Shown one piece after another: positions 1-10,399 of a DNA stretch of 64,000 nt. The position numbers and the translations under genes were made by a program. The stretch is from Volvariella volvacea V23 (lineage: Eukaryota > Basidiomycota > Agaricomycetes > Agaricales > Pluteaceae). How positions within the stretch are numbered: position 1 is the stretch's first letter; the number at the start of each line of letters is the position of its first letter. The notes beneath the pieces are model-generated. The model made no database searches. It saw only the letters and a list, made by a program, of their open reading frames with translations, and was not told where the DNA came from. The stretch lies in contig KB722739.1 in the NCBI GenBank assembly GCA_000349905.1, positions 875,432 through 939,431 of the forward strand. The letters are read 5' to 3'.

Positions 1-329
1 CAAATTCAAAAGATTACACGTCTTTTCGACACAAACAGCGCTTTGGTTCAATTGCTTGTTGCTTGCCCAAAGACGCTGAGAATGACACAAAATGGGAATA
101 GGTACGCATATACTCTTTGAGTACACAATTGGTTCTCCTTGCTTTATGGCTGCATACGCGTCTGTTATTGCCCACAGCGAAAGAGAAGCCGCGAAATGGA
201 AGTGAGTGCGTATATGCCTGCCATTTATTCTCGCTAATAGGAGTTCGTATCCCTCAATCCACCAAGTTGATCAACACACCATCACTCAGGTTGTCACTCA
301 GCCATTCCACGTCCAGGGGATCTTCCGAA

Positions 330-870
330 CCAGTGGGTCAGCTTTAACCAGCTCCTACGATTCCCCGCCAAGAGACACGATGCCCACATTGATGATCAGT
401 CATCCTCAGATCATTTCATTATCAGAAGAAACTGTGAACCGCCAGAATAATCTGGATTGCTCGATATGCTGAGACTATTAAAAGGGATAAATAAGATGGC
501 TACCACTCAATCACCAACCTTTCGAGTTACTCCGACAGTTTGCCCTTGCGTGAATTTATCTTCACTCATACCGATGGCAGCTCACACGACAACTACATGA
601 CAAGCGTTGTAAACTTGATCGCCTTAATTTTCAGCCACTGTAATGACCACTAATAAAACTAGGCTGTCGCCACGAGACCGGTGGCCAGGAACCGGAAAAA
701 GTCAAGCAGGGAGCCCGATTATAATCCACTACGTTTGGTTGCATCTAACACGATGGGTCCTACAAGGCATTAGGTCGATCGCAAGGGTTAATTGGAAATG
801 CCCACAATAGGTGAGAGGCTTGGAGTAAGGCACCAAGTCGACTAGATTGCATTCATCTCCTGGTGCTTAT
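330..870. repeat. Diverged 0.5-kb dispersed repeat, copy 1
   Basis: This stretch aligns over about 500 bases, by eye at roughly 75% identity, with 3690-4200. Shared landmarks in order are TATCAGAAGAAACTG, CTACCACTCAATCACCAAC, a GAGTTACTCCGA block, CGATGGCAGC and GGCCAGGAACCGG. In both copies one frame over the central 100 bases stays open and similar (motifs REFIF, TDGS, HDNY), so it may descend from a coding exon. No intact gene can be built from this copy. The flanking DNA (1-329 and 871-1318) shows nothing I can identify apart from the 3' flank of the first GH7 gene. Confidence 0.7.
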
Positions 871-1318
871 CCGTTCTGTGTCTGTGATGAAGGGTGGGCA
901 TGAAGACGGGCCCCATCTTCTGTGTCAACTGTCCATACAAACTGCAGGTTGAGTTTCCGAGGGGGTCCCTTGGCCGGCTGCGACACGGCTCGGAATGAGA
1001 CGGAAGCGCATCACGTGCTGGAGCCTAAGTGATGTATGTCGCCAGTGAATATTAGTGAATTCTGTATGTTCTCACATGCACCACATAACGGCTAGACCGG
1101 CAGACTTTGGTGGTTCTGGTGTCTGAATTAAAATCTTTGTTAGACCACAGATGGAAACGAATTAAGCTTATCCCGATTTTATTTCCCCTTCGATCCCAAT
1201 GGCTCTACTGTTTATGATCAGATTCATTCTTTCTTGCTTACCACAAGGGCGAACGAGCAAGTAGCCTCTTACTACATCCACATCCGAATACCATATAAGC
1301 AGATTGAATTACTGCTAG

Positions 1319-2969
1319 CTAAACGCATTGGCTGTACCAGACATTAATAATAACACATGTTGAACCAGTCTCGCATTCCGTTGGTCCGTTCCATCCTTGG
1401 CCACCACTGAAACCAAAAGAAGAGCGTTTTAACAAAGCATCAAAACTCCGAAATTGAATGCAGCTTACCATTGACCCCACTTCGTCTGAGCGGGTCCAGG
1501 AGCAGAGGTAGTTGGTGTGATAGTTGGTGTGATAATAGTTAAAGTTGGACTCTCCCAGCCGCCGACGTATGTGGTTCCAATATCACCGAACCTAATATTG
1601 GAGAATGTTACCGAGGGCGATATTCCAGGGGCCTCGATTTCACCAGGAGACCCTGTATTCACTGGACAGGGTCCACGTTTAACACCAGGTGTCGAAGGGT
1701 CCGCTCCAGCAGGATATATCCCATCCAACCAGGGTGTATAAATCGGCTGCACTTGTCTCCAGTTGCTCATCACCAACACCATTCCCGCCGCAAGTGCCTT
1801 TCCTGTAGCCTCCATGCCACCCTTATCTTGAAATGTTGTAGGATCGCCAAATGCAGCCTTTTGTACGTCGCAAAACTCGCTATTGATAGAATCATAGGGA
1901 CCCATCGAACCGATTCTGACCCTGGAGTTTTGGATTATACGCCCATTTTGAACGTATAGACGACGAATCTCGGAGAGCACCCCAGAACTAGTTTTGTTGT
2001 GGGTGTGAAATTGGGTAACGACGGTGAATTTAGATCTGGTGTCGACACCTGTTCCTCCTGGTCCGTAGTACGATGTATCTCCGAGACGATACGAATTGAA
2101 ATCACAACCGTCAGGATCGCAAACAGAGTTGCCGGTGCAAGTAGTGCCAGAACAGAGAGATGGGCCTAGGACGGTGCACGGATGAGCGGTGTAAACCGCG
2201 GATAAAGAGTTGGCTTCCCAAACATCCACCTCACTACAGCATGACCCGTAGTTCCCGGTACCTGAATAGGGATCATAAGGAGAGGGTGTCCATCCTCTGA
2301 TGTTTGCCTGAGTTAGCACAGGTCAGTGGACATTCATCATTAGCACAGATAATTGCTTGCCTCTCCATTAATGAATTTAAGATCTCGTGGGCATGAGGAG
2401 TCGCAATAACCCGTACCATACTTTGCACCGGCCTTGTTTGTGGGATATTTCATTCCTCCATCTTCCTCCATAGAAACGAAGTACAGTGCGCCGCCTGTTC
2501 CACAAGGGAGCTTGGAAATATCGACGTCGAATGTGATTTCCTGATTGAGGGGGTAGAACATCTGGTAACGCGACTCGGTATTCATTAAGTACACGCGTGA
2601 CACAGTATCAGTCCGCTCGCCCAGTTCTATAATTTTGAATGTAATTGAATTGCCGCTAGTTGTGATTCCGTTTGTGCTCCCGTAGTCAGCACCCTCAACC
2701 GCGCAATTTCTAGCGCAAGTAATGCCATCAGGACAAATAGTGGTGTTCCAAGTATTACCACTATAGCAGTTGGTATAACCCGAGGTGGAATGTATCCAGC
2801 GATGGCCGACGTCGAGGGTAATGGAGCCGGAAACGGATTGACACCCGCTAGAAGTGCACTTCGACCAGGAGAGTCGTGGGTGTACTTCCGCAACCACGGT
2901 GCCGACTTGTTGGCTGTAGGTAATGTCGAGGGAGCATAATATGAAGAAGATAGTAGATTTGAGGAACAT
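1319..2969 (-). CDS. GH7 cellobiohydrolase with C-terminal CBM1, divergent copy
   Basis: Secreted reducing-end cellobiohydrolase (Cel7A/CBH I type) that cuts cellobiose from cellulose chains. Exons on the minus strand are 2969-2361, 2307-1469 and 1406-1319, giving 511 residues. A hydrophobic signal peptide ends near SQQVGT. The GH7 catalytic signature SEVDVWE places the E-x-D-x-x-E triad at Glu229, Asp231 and Glu234 of the precursor, all intact. A Thr/Pro linker leads into a CBM1 ([11 protein letters not shown] to WYSQCV) whose cysteines are kept. Intron positions equal those of the two other GH7 genes here. Oddities: intron 1 (2308-2360) has a GC donor (GAG|GCAAGC) with a normal AG acceptor, and the coding DNA looks less GC-rich and more divergent than its paralogues. 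It therefore looks like the oldest intact copy. Family assignment is very secure; substrate preference is inferred from the family. Confidence 0.93.
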
Positions 2970-3027
2970 GGACGATGAAGTATACTCTTGTGAGAGTATC
3001 AGTGAGTCAAATTATCAAAATGCAGGC

Positions 3028-3056
3028 CTTATAAGATCTCGAACGGATAATATGCG
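3028..3056 (-). promoter_or_regulatory. GH7 promoter: TATA-like box plus palindromic element
   Basis: Read on the minus strand, CGCATATTATCCG (3056-3044) is followed after 10 bases by CTTATAAG (3035-3028), about 60 bases before the ATG at 2969. The element differs by one base from the version at the two other GH7 genes (CGGATATTATCCG) and is followed by the same GTTC extension in phase. Sequence between the TATA box and the ATG is not conserved with the other genes, so the match looks selected. The binding factor is unknown. Confidence 0.65.
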
Positions 3057-3689
3057 GTACGTTGGTGGCACATCTTGTCAATCACACCCCATCATCTGCG
3101 ACAATAATGAGCTGCAAAAAAAATGAGCTTTGTTCAACTGCCTTTGACCAGGGCAACACGATTGGAGACACAGGCTCGGCAAAATAGTCGCTGTAACCTA
3201 AACACGATGAAATGGCATGACAAGGACAAATGATGACAAGAGATTTCGCCCTCACAAGTCCGAGAAACAGAGACTTAACAGGCAAGTATAAACGCCGACT
3301 GACTCCGCGACTATTCTTGTTAACTATTGGCACATTGTCACCATCAGGACTCACGCGAGCCGTATATTCTGACTTTCTTTACCTTTGATAGACAATCAAG
3401 GCCATCAAAATTCAGGGGCATAATATTTACAAGAAACTTGTAGTTTCTCTACAATTCATTAATGCGGGAAATGCTTTATACATTCATGAAGTTGATATAT
3501 AAGTGGGGGTATTTTCAGTGCTACGACCTGTAGTATCTATGTTAGGCTTATCTACATATTCCAGATAGCTATCTCCGAAGGCGCCAGCAGATCCTTTAGT
3601 GCCTTAACTAAATCGATGGCGTCGAGAATCCAAATCTTACCCCTGTTACGATTGTATTAAAAGCAAGAATGTAATCACTTTAACCTGCT
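3057..3689. other. Intergenic stretch, nothing identified
   Basis: Upstream flank of the first GH7 gene. Open frames are short, lack start context and match nothing I recognise. The stretch from about 3400 to 3560 is AT-rich. Confidence 0.5.
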
Positions 3690-4200
3690 CCTACGGCTTC
3701 CCACAAAGAGGTACGATGCCCACACCGCTAGTGTTACACGCTTGTTAGTTATTTTCCAGCAATTTGATTATCAGAAGAAACTGCGAACCGTTAGACTCTT
3801 TCTGGATTGCTCAGTACTGCGAATATTGAAAGGAATAAGGTCGCTACCACTCAATCACCAACCTTTTGAGTTACTCCGAAAGTTTGTCCCCGCGTGAATT
3901 CATCTTTGCCGATACCGATGGCAGCGCACACGACAACTACACGAAAGGTGCAATAAACTTGATCTCAGGTCACTTTTCAGGCACTGTAATGCCTATTGAC
4001 CAAACCAGGCTGACAGCCACAAGACCAATGGCCAGGAACCGGAGAAAGCCGGACAGTAGAACCCGACCATATGATCGAATCCACCATTGTTCAGTCGCAC
4101 CTAACATGATGAATACTACAAGGTATCAGGCTTACAACAGGGGTTAGTCGGAAGTGTCTAACGTAGGTGAAAAGCTTGGAGGAGGGTACCGGACCGATTA
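3690..4200. repeat. Diverged 0.5-kb dispersed repeat, copy 2
   Basis: Partner of the repeat at 330-870. This copy keeps a 93-codon open frame (3866-4147, plus strand) containing PREFIFADTDGSAHDNY, and the matching frame in copy 1 keeps most of these residues despite a later stop. That suggests both derive from a protein-coding exon, but no domain is recognisable. Each copy lies just 3' of a minus-strand gene of the duplicated cluster, consistent with having been copied along with the cluster. Confidence 0.7.
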
Positions 4201-4324
4201 GATTGCATCGCTGCTCGTGATACAGTCTTACACTTGGGCGGGTCATCCCTTCGGAGTTCCACAAGCATTTACAGGTGGGATGGATACAGTGAACATCCCA
4301 TTATTTGCTTCCATAATGATTTGA

Positions 4325-4990
4325 CTATATCGGAAGTGGTACTATAGCTTTCAGCACGGCCTTGTAGGCGGTTCCGTGAAGCCAAAAAATTCCATCAATG
4401 GCCTTGTTCAAGAACTTGTTGATGAAGTTATTCTCCTCAACTATCGCGAAGCCAATTTGCTTCTTCTCCTCCTCAACCGCAATCACAACCCTTGCATTAC
4501 TCGGAGCCGTCAATGTCGGAACATCAATGCTCAGCATTTGCGGATCGGCACCCTTGAGCACATAGGCGATAGTGGAGTGACTGGGGCGTGAAAATGTACT
4601 CCAGTCCGTCGATCCAAAGGTAATAGACCCTTCTTCGTTGACAACTAATCCGCCCTTTGTGGTTCCCGTGATAGTGAAGCGGAAGACTATACGGGTGCCT
4701 TGGCCACTAGAAAAGCCAAAAATGCCGTTCGAATAGAGCCTAGACTCTCCAATACCAGCCCCGCTATCGGTAAAAGTAACGTGCTCTTTGCTTGTCTGTG
4801 AGTACCGCCGTAAGTATCGCCTCGTTATCAGATTCCTCTTTGGTGAGACAAATGGACATACGAAGCCATAGGGGTCTGGCCAATTGCTATTGGGCTTCCA
4901 CTTCTCCCAACCGATGGCATTGAATGTAAAACCCTCGGGAATACTGCCCACCACGAGGTACTGAGCGATTGAGCTCTGTAGGTGAGGCAT
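4325..4990 (-). CDS. Unknown protein, tandem paralogue A
   Basis: Two exons, 4990-4862 and 4795-4325, give 199 residues starting MPHLQ. I recognise no domain. The middle is rich in small and beta-prone residues (GFSSGQGT, TITGTTKGGLVVNEEG, FGSTDW), followed by a basic and hydrophobic tail (FLNKAIDGIFWLHG). There is no signal peptide, so a cytosolic place is likely. The paralogue at 6367-7015 shares the start, both exon boundaries and most residues. The 66-base intron (4796-4861) contains no stop and is a multiple of three, so a retained-intron form of 221 residues is possible; the paralogue's 52-base intron would disrupt the frame. The duplicated block includes several hundred bases upstream. 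Gene reality is supported by conservation between copies; function is unknown. Confidence 0.7.
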   Translation of the reverse strand: MPHLQSSIAQYLVVGSIPEGFTFNAIGWEKWKPNSNWPDPYGFVCPFVSPKRNLITRRYLRRYSQTSKEHVTFTDSGAGIGESRLYSNGIFGFSSGQGTRIVFRFTITGTTKGGLVVNEEGSITFGSTDWSTFSRPSHSTIAYVLKGADPQMLSIDVPTLTAPSNARVVIAVEEEKKQIGFAIVEENNFINKFLNKAIDGIFWLHGTAYKAVLKAIVPLPI

Positions 4991-6029
4991 TGCTAGTGGA
5001 TAATATGGATGAAGGGTGGGCGCATAGAACGCTCAACAGGTCTATATACCTTAGAGAAATGTGGTGCCTAAGCATCGGCCCCAGATGTACCTGTGAGGAG
5101 TTGATGACAGGGAGATTGGAAGACAGCGTCAGCAAGCAAGGAGTATAGGAACCACGCTAGCCTCACAGATGTAAGGCTACAACTCGGAGTTATAAACGCT
5201 CCGGAGGGAGATGCGCTGCCACCACAAACAGTACACAGTTAGTGTGCATACCTGTCAGCGCTATTCTCGGTATCTCCATTTTTGCCAAGGGTCGTCATCT
5301 GTATTCTAGTTGGTTGGCTAGCCTTGAAAACGATATTTCCATCGGTACTTCACTACTCTCAGAGTCTCAAGTAAGGACTGGTTCCTGCCTGGAGTACCAT
5401 ATCAGATCACCAGGCGTCATCCCCATTTAGGTTGGGTGGTCAGGGGCCTTTGCAAATGGAGCGCGCTGTCACTGGCAGGTAGCACGGTGTCATTACTACA
5501 TTTACCATGTCAATAAGCATCTGCCAAGCTGGTCATTATTTCCAACTACGTACAAATCCAGACAGATGAAACTTTGAGCATCGTACAGCATTTGTCATTT
5601 ACATTTCTACATCTCGTTTGTAGTGCTCCAGTTCGATTGAACTGGCTTGTCAGAGTTCTGGCATGCCCTTAGTTGGACGCTCGCAGGTCGGGTTTCTTTC
5701 CCCTAACGAGCCTTTGTTATCTTTTGTACAGCAGCCATTTGGCAAAGGTACTATCACCGTAAGTTGAAGCACTCCTGCGCCCCAGTTAACTTAATAGGAG
5801 GTCATTAGCGTAGGAACTATAAATATCGTACCCCTGGATCCCAAAGCATGGTGCCTTCCAACGAACTTGGTACTGTCCATTCCTCGCAAAATACGCTTGA
5901 AGCCATGCTCAATACGCTTGGAATGCCTCGAATAGAATCGTAGTACTTGAGAGCCCACATATACAGGCCTCAGAAGACAATTAGGTTCAATGTATAGGGC
6001 TTTAACCGATTCAAAAGGATTGTGTATGC

Positions 6030-6130
6030 AAACTCTATTTACGAGTATTGGCTGTGCCATTCGTTGATGTTGAAATTCGTTGAACCAAACTCGCATTCAA
6101 GTTGAGTGGGCATAGCATGCTATTGACCCC
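6030..6130 (-). pseudogene. GH7 relic: solitary decayed CBM1 exon
   Basis: On the minus strand, about 6130-6036 lines up with the end of the intact GH7 genes. A WGQ-like remnant (ATGGGGTCAATAG) is followed by CBM1-like residues CEFGSTN and NEWHSQYS, then a stop. Two CBM1 cysteines are lost (Cys to Asn and Cys to Tyr) and the linker/CBM1 intron is gone or unreadable. About 150 bases of 3' flank (5870-6030) still resemble the 3' flank of the GH7 gene at 8642. No catalytic-domain sequence remains upstream. This is what is left of a further cluster copy after deletion. Confidence 0.75.
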
Positions 6131-6366
6131 ATTCTCCTCTCGTGAAAGTTCAAAGCATCTGACTTGGCATCTACACATGGGTTGGAGCTCCCTAATCAAC
6201 ATTCTGGAATCGGAAATTAGCGCAGGGGACATGCCAGTGTGATAGAATTAGATAGATAGCTTGCGCGCGGTCGAGATAATGAACAAAATCTATGCATTCC
6301 CAGAGGAATTTACAGATCAGCTTGGGTACGATGAGCGCTCCACTATTTGTATCCGCAATTACATGA

Positions 6367-7015
6367 TTATTTTGGGAGTGGTATAACCTTTAACACGGCC
6401 TTAAAGGCAGACCCATGAATCCAGAAAATGCCATCAATGGCCTTGTTCAAGTACTTGTTGATAAAATTAACCTCCTCAAGTATCGTGAAGCCAATCTGCT
6501 TCGTCTCCTCTTCAACCGCAATGATGACTTTTGCATCACTCTGTGATGTCAGCGTAGGAATTGCAATGCTGAGGGTTTGTGGGGCCGCATCCTTGAGCAC
6601 ATACGAAATAGTGGAGTAACTGGGGCGTGAAAGTGTGTTCCAGTCGGTCGATCCAAAGGTGATAGTCCCTTCTTCGTTGACGACTAACCCGCCTTTCGTG
6701 GTTCCCGTGATGGTGAAATGTAGAATAGTACGGGTTCCCTGTCCACTAGAAAAGCCAAACATGCCTTTCGAATAGAGTACGGACACGCCAATGCAAGCTC
6801 CATTATTGGCAGACGTAACACTGCTTTTGTATATCTGAGTTTTTCGATCAGTATCACCTCGTCCTTGGTAAACTAAATGCACATACAGAGGGATATGGAT
6901 CTGGCCAATCGTTATTGGGCTTCCATTTTTCCCAACTGACAATATTGAATGTTAGACCCTCCGCAATATTGCCCAGCACGAGACGCTGTCCTACTGCATG
7001 TTGAAGATGAGGCAT
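6367..7015 (-). CDS. Unknown protein, tandem paralogue B
   Basis: Exons 7015-6887 and 6834-6367 give 198 residues; the intron 6835-6886 (52 bases) has GTATGT and CTCAG ends. The protein begins MPHLQHAVGQRLVLG and matches paralogue A along its whole length, including GFSSGQGTR, GGLVVNEEG, ITFGSTDW and NKAIDGIFW. Without splicing the frame breaks at a TGA inside the intron, so the intron is real. No signal peptide, membrane span or known catalytic motif is visible. Most differences from A are conservative, suggesting that both copies have been under selection. Product and role are unknown; it sits between a GH7 relic and a live GH7 gene. Confidence 0.7.
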
Positions 7016-7640
7016 TACTGGCGGATGGTACGGATGAAGGATGAGCGGATGGGGTTTTCACTTTATTTCAACGGGGTTATATACTTTGCGAGAAACATGA
7101 GAATAGGTCGTCATAATTATCTGCCAGGAGCTGATTGATAGGGAGACTGGAGCAGAACGTCAACGAATAAGGAGTATCAAGCGAGGATAGGGCACTACGC
7201 TAACCTTATAAACGTGTGTTAGACTCCAATTAGAAGTATAGCCACTCCTGAGGGTGGCGCGCCGCTACACAAAGTGCACACGGTTGACTAGTACTACTCG
7301 CAGAGCCTCAACGAATAACTAGCCTCAGCATGGCGTACCACTATGCAACTTAGGGGCCTCCCCATTCAGGTAAGGGGGTTCAGGTAACCCTGCAATAGGA
7401 GTCTCCTATCAGGTAGCATAATTCCATTGCTACATTCATCACGTCAGCCATATGATCACGACTCTGTCGAGCTGATTATTTTTCTGATATTTCCTGGCAA
7501 TATTTTCAAAATTCCGAGTACGTAGAATCTACAGAGGCAGAGCTCCGAGAGATGTGCAGAGTTTCAGCTTTTTGATGTCCACATCTCGGTCGTAGTATTT
7601 TTTATTTTATTGAATTCGCTCATGGAGGCGTGGCATGTGT

Positions 7641-8105
7641 TATTGTTGGCTCGTGAATTAGAATTTGTCTTCTATAACACCCCTTTCTATTCTCGTGCCA
7701 TCGTTGCCATGATATCCTTAATGAAAAGGCAATCACACGTGAAGACGTTTTTATACTCCTGTTAGACAGAAAGGAGGCTACTGGTATGGCAGTTAATTTG
7801 TAAAGAAATTAATTACACTGCACCTTTGGCCATATTTCGCGGGATTGCCCGTGCTTTCAGGCGGATTTCTGCAGCTTTACCGTAACTAAGTGTAATTTAA
7901 TGTCGTTTCACAGCAGCTAATCACCTTGCATGTAACTTTGTGAGATTGAATCGTGACATGACCAGTTGCACCCGAAACTAGGTCATATTCCAATGCGTTT
8001 TGCCTGCGACCTCGTGTGTTTTGCATTCTCCTGGCTTGCATAGTTTTCTGTGCGTATGCAACACCATAAAAATGAACAAAGTGTTATAATGGCAATGTAA
8101 TGGTG
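7641..8105. other. AT-rich intergenic stretch
   Basis: No gene seen. Composition is AT-rich with many short direct repeats. It lies between the upstream flank of paralogue B and the 21-base minisatellite. Confidence 0.5.
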
Positions 8106-8250
8106 CGGTGGATTCCGACGAAGTCTCAGTGAATCTCAACGAAATCACGGTAGTTTTCAAGCAAGTCACGGTGGTTCTCAAACGAAGTCACGATGAATTT
8201 CAACAAAAGCATGGTGATGTTCAACAAAGTCGCGATCAAATCACTCAGGC
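8106..8250 (+). repeat. 21-base tandem minisatellite with heptad coding potential
   Basis: About six imperfect units of 21 bases are recognisable by a recurring GTGATTCTCAACGAAGTCAC-like pattern. Because the period is seven codons, the open frame at 8108-8386 on the plus strand reads as heptads with hydrophobic positions (VNLNEIT, VVFKQVT) and runs on into a hydrophobic stretch (FIQVAAALIGLWMMAEIYV). No ATG starts this frame, so it may be a chance product of the repeat or a fragment of a coiled-coil membrane protein. Confidence 0.6.
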
Positions 8251-8641
8251 TGCGCACATTTTTATTCAAGTTGCGGCGGCTCTGATTGGGTTGTGGATGA
8301 TGGCTGAAATATACGTGAAAAGCAAGTCGTGGTGGATTGAATTTCTTTACAAAATACCATCCACATACTGGCGCGCGATGCTGTGAAATCATATCCCTGG
8401 GTCCTTAGGTGATGGTCCCCTTAAAGCTAAATTGACCCCCTAGCTCTCGAAATTACACCAGACCTGCTGTCCTGAAAACCAATTATCTTATCGGATGTCA
8501 GGAGCGCACGATTCTTGCACTTGACACAGGTTTCCGACATCGGAGCTCGCATCAGTGAACGTACAGATCTCAGAAGATAATCGCATTCAGTATCTAGAGT
8601 CCGAACTGACTCACAAAAAGGATCATCTAAATAAATTGTAT

Positions 8642-10298
8642 CTACAAGCATTGACTGTACCATTCGTTGAGGACGGAACACGTCGAGCCAGACTCGCACT
8701 GAGTAGGTCCAGTCCAGCCTTGTCCACCGCTTAAAGGAAAGAAAAGTAACGATTAGTCGAGCAAATCAAACTCGACCAAAGGATAACATACCATTGACCC
8801 CACTTGGTCTGAACAGGTCCAGGAGCAGTCGTGGTCGTAGTTCCCGGGTTTCCAGGGTTTCCAGGGGTGGTAGAGCCACCAGTATACGTAGTTCCAATAT
8901 CACCGAAACGGATGTTGGAGAACGTCACGGAGGCGTTGGCAGCAGACTCCTCGACGTCAATCGGCTTGCCGGAATCAGTGGGGCAGGTGCCGCGCGCGAT
9001 ACCGGGCTGGTTCGGGTCGGCGTCGACGGGGTAGGAGCTGTCGAGCCAGAGCATGTTCGCCGCGTGGTCGTCCCAGACGGAGAGGACGAGGACCATTCCT
9101 GCGCCCAACGCCTGGCCCATGGCTTGCATGCCGCCCTTGTTCTGGAAGGAGGTGGTATCCCCAAACACGGACTTTTGCGAGTCGCAGAACTCGCCCGTGA
9201 TGGAGTCGTACGCGTCCATGCCCGGGATGTTGACCTTGGAGTTTTGCACGACCTGGCCGTTCTGGACGTACAGCCTGCGGATCTCGGAGAGTGTGCCGGA
9301 GCTGCTGTTGTTGTTGGTGAAGAACTGGGTGACGACGGTGAACTTGGAGCGGGTGTCGACGCCTGTTCCGCCTGGGCCGTAGTAGGTCTTGTCGCCCATG
9401 CGGTACGAGTTGAAGTCGCAGCCGTCGGGGTCGCAGACGGTGCCATAGCGGTCGTTGGTACCGCAGGAGGATCCCTCGCATCGGGAGAGGCCTTGGACTG
9501 TACATGGGTGGGGGGTGTAGGCGGTGGAAATCGAGTTGGCTTCCCAGATATCCATCTCATTGCAGCACGCTCCCCAGTTTCCGGTACCTGCGTTCGTGTC
9601 GTTGGGAGAGCCATTCCATCCTGCAACGTTGGCCTGAAGTGGTGCCAATTAGTAAGTGCACAACGTGAATCATGGAATCGATTTCTCACCTCTCCGTTGA
9701 TGAACTTGATGTCTCGTGGACATTGGGAGTCGCAGTAACCAGTACCATATTTGGCACCGGCCTTGTTGCCCGAGTTCTTGGCCATACCACCATCAGCATC
9801 CATAGAGGAGAAGTACAATGCTCCGTTCAATCCACAAGGAAGATTGGAGACATCGACGTCAAACGTGAACTCCTTGTTGAGAAGTTCAAACATCTCGTAT
9901 TGAGACTCGCTAGCCATCAAGTAAACACGAGAGCCGACGTTCTTCTGCTCACCCTGAGTGATGAATTTGAGGGTGAGGGCGTCGCCGCTGGTGGTGATAC
10001 CGTAGGTGGATTGGTAATTGGCGCCGTCAAGAGCGCAGTTCTGAGCGCAGGTGGCACCGTCGGGGCACAACGAGGTGTCCCAGGAGTTGCCGGTGTAGCA
10101 GTTGGTGTATCCTTCGGTAGTGTGCAACCAGCGCCAGTTGGCGTCGAGGGTTACGGAGCCGGCGACGGATTGGCATCCGCTGGAGGTACACCTAGACCAG
10201 GAGAGCGATGGGTGGGTTTCAGCGGTGACGGTACCGACTTGTTGGGCGTAAGCCGTGGCGAGGAAGGAAAGAACTAGAAGAGAGGACTTGGGGAACAT
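8642..10298 (-). CDS. GH7 cellobiohydrolase with C-terminal CBM1 (near twin of the 38.7-kb gene)
   Basis: Exons 10298-9690, 9633-8792 and 8729-8642 encode 512 residues of a secreted Cel7A-type cellobiohydrolase. In order: a signal peptide ([18 protein letters not shown]), the catalytic domain with the CNEMDIWE signature (Glu229, Asp231, Glu234), a Gly/Pro/Thr linker of about 30 residues, and a CBM1 ([12 protein letters not shown] to EWYSQCL) with Trp and Tyr binding-face residues. Introns are 56 bases (9634-9689) and 62 bases (8730-8791), both GT-AG. The coding DNA is GC-rich, giving long meaningless open frames on the other strand. It differs from the gene at 38694 by a small minority of residues, so the two are recent duplicates now about 28 kb apart in opposite orientation. 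It acts outside the cell on crystalline cellulose. Confidence 0.96.
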
Positions 10299-10369
10299 GG
10301 CTGGGGAAGTTCTGTTCTAGCAGTAGAGAACGGATGGAACTGGTCTGAGCAGAGCGAATTGGAACCACG

Positions 10370-10399
10370 TTTTATAGAGCGTTGAACGGATAATATCCG
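10370..10399 (-). promoter_or_regulatory. GH7 promoter: palindromic element plus TATA box
   Basis: On the minus strand CGGATATTATCCG (10399-10387) is followed after exactly 10 bases by TATAAAA (10376-10370), which lies 78 bases before the ATG. The element is a 6-base inverted repeat around one central base. Similarity with the promoter of the twin gene at 38694 starts at this element and runs to the ATG; further upstream it falls away. Confidence 0.75.

Larger units (their letters stand above)
4325..7640. repeat. Tandem segmental duplication (about 1.3-kb units)
   Basis: The block 4325-5660 corresponds to 6367-7640. Besides the two paralogous genes, the upstream flanks align: a shared AGGAGTAT stretch, similar GGAGGGAG/GAGGGTGG-type blocks, and the runs near 5450-5520 and 7380-7450. 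Between the units lies the GH7 relic at about 6030-6130, so the repeat unit may once have been a GH7 gene plus the unknown gene. Confidence 0.6.

Noticed and set aside
8925..9700. A long minus-strand frame that continues past GH7 exon 1 as a Ser/Pro/Thr/Arg-rich protein
   Set aside because: It reads through intron 1 into the wrong frame of exon 2; splicing at GAG|GTGAG restores the conserved catalytic domain.
8794..9738. A 314-codon open frame on the plus strand opposite the second GH7 gene (and a similar one opposite the third)
   Set aside because: It is the antisense of GC-rich GH7 codons, has a low-complexity Val/Gly/Arg composition, and no own start context or domain.
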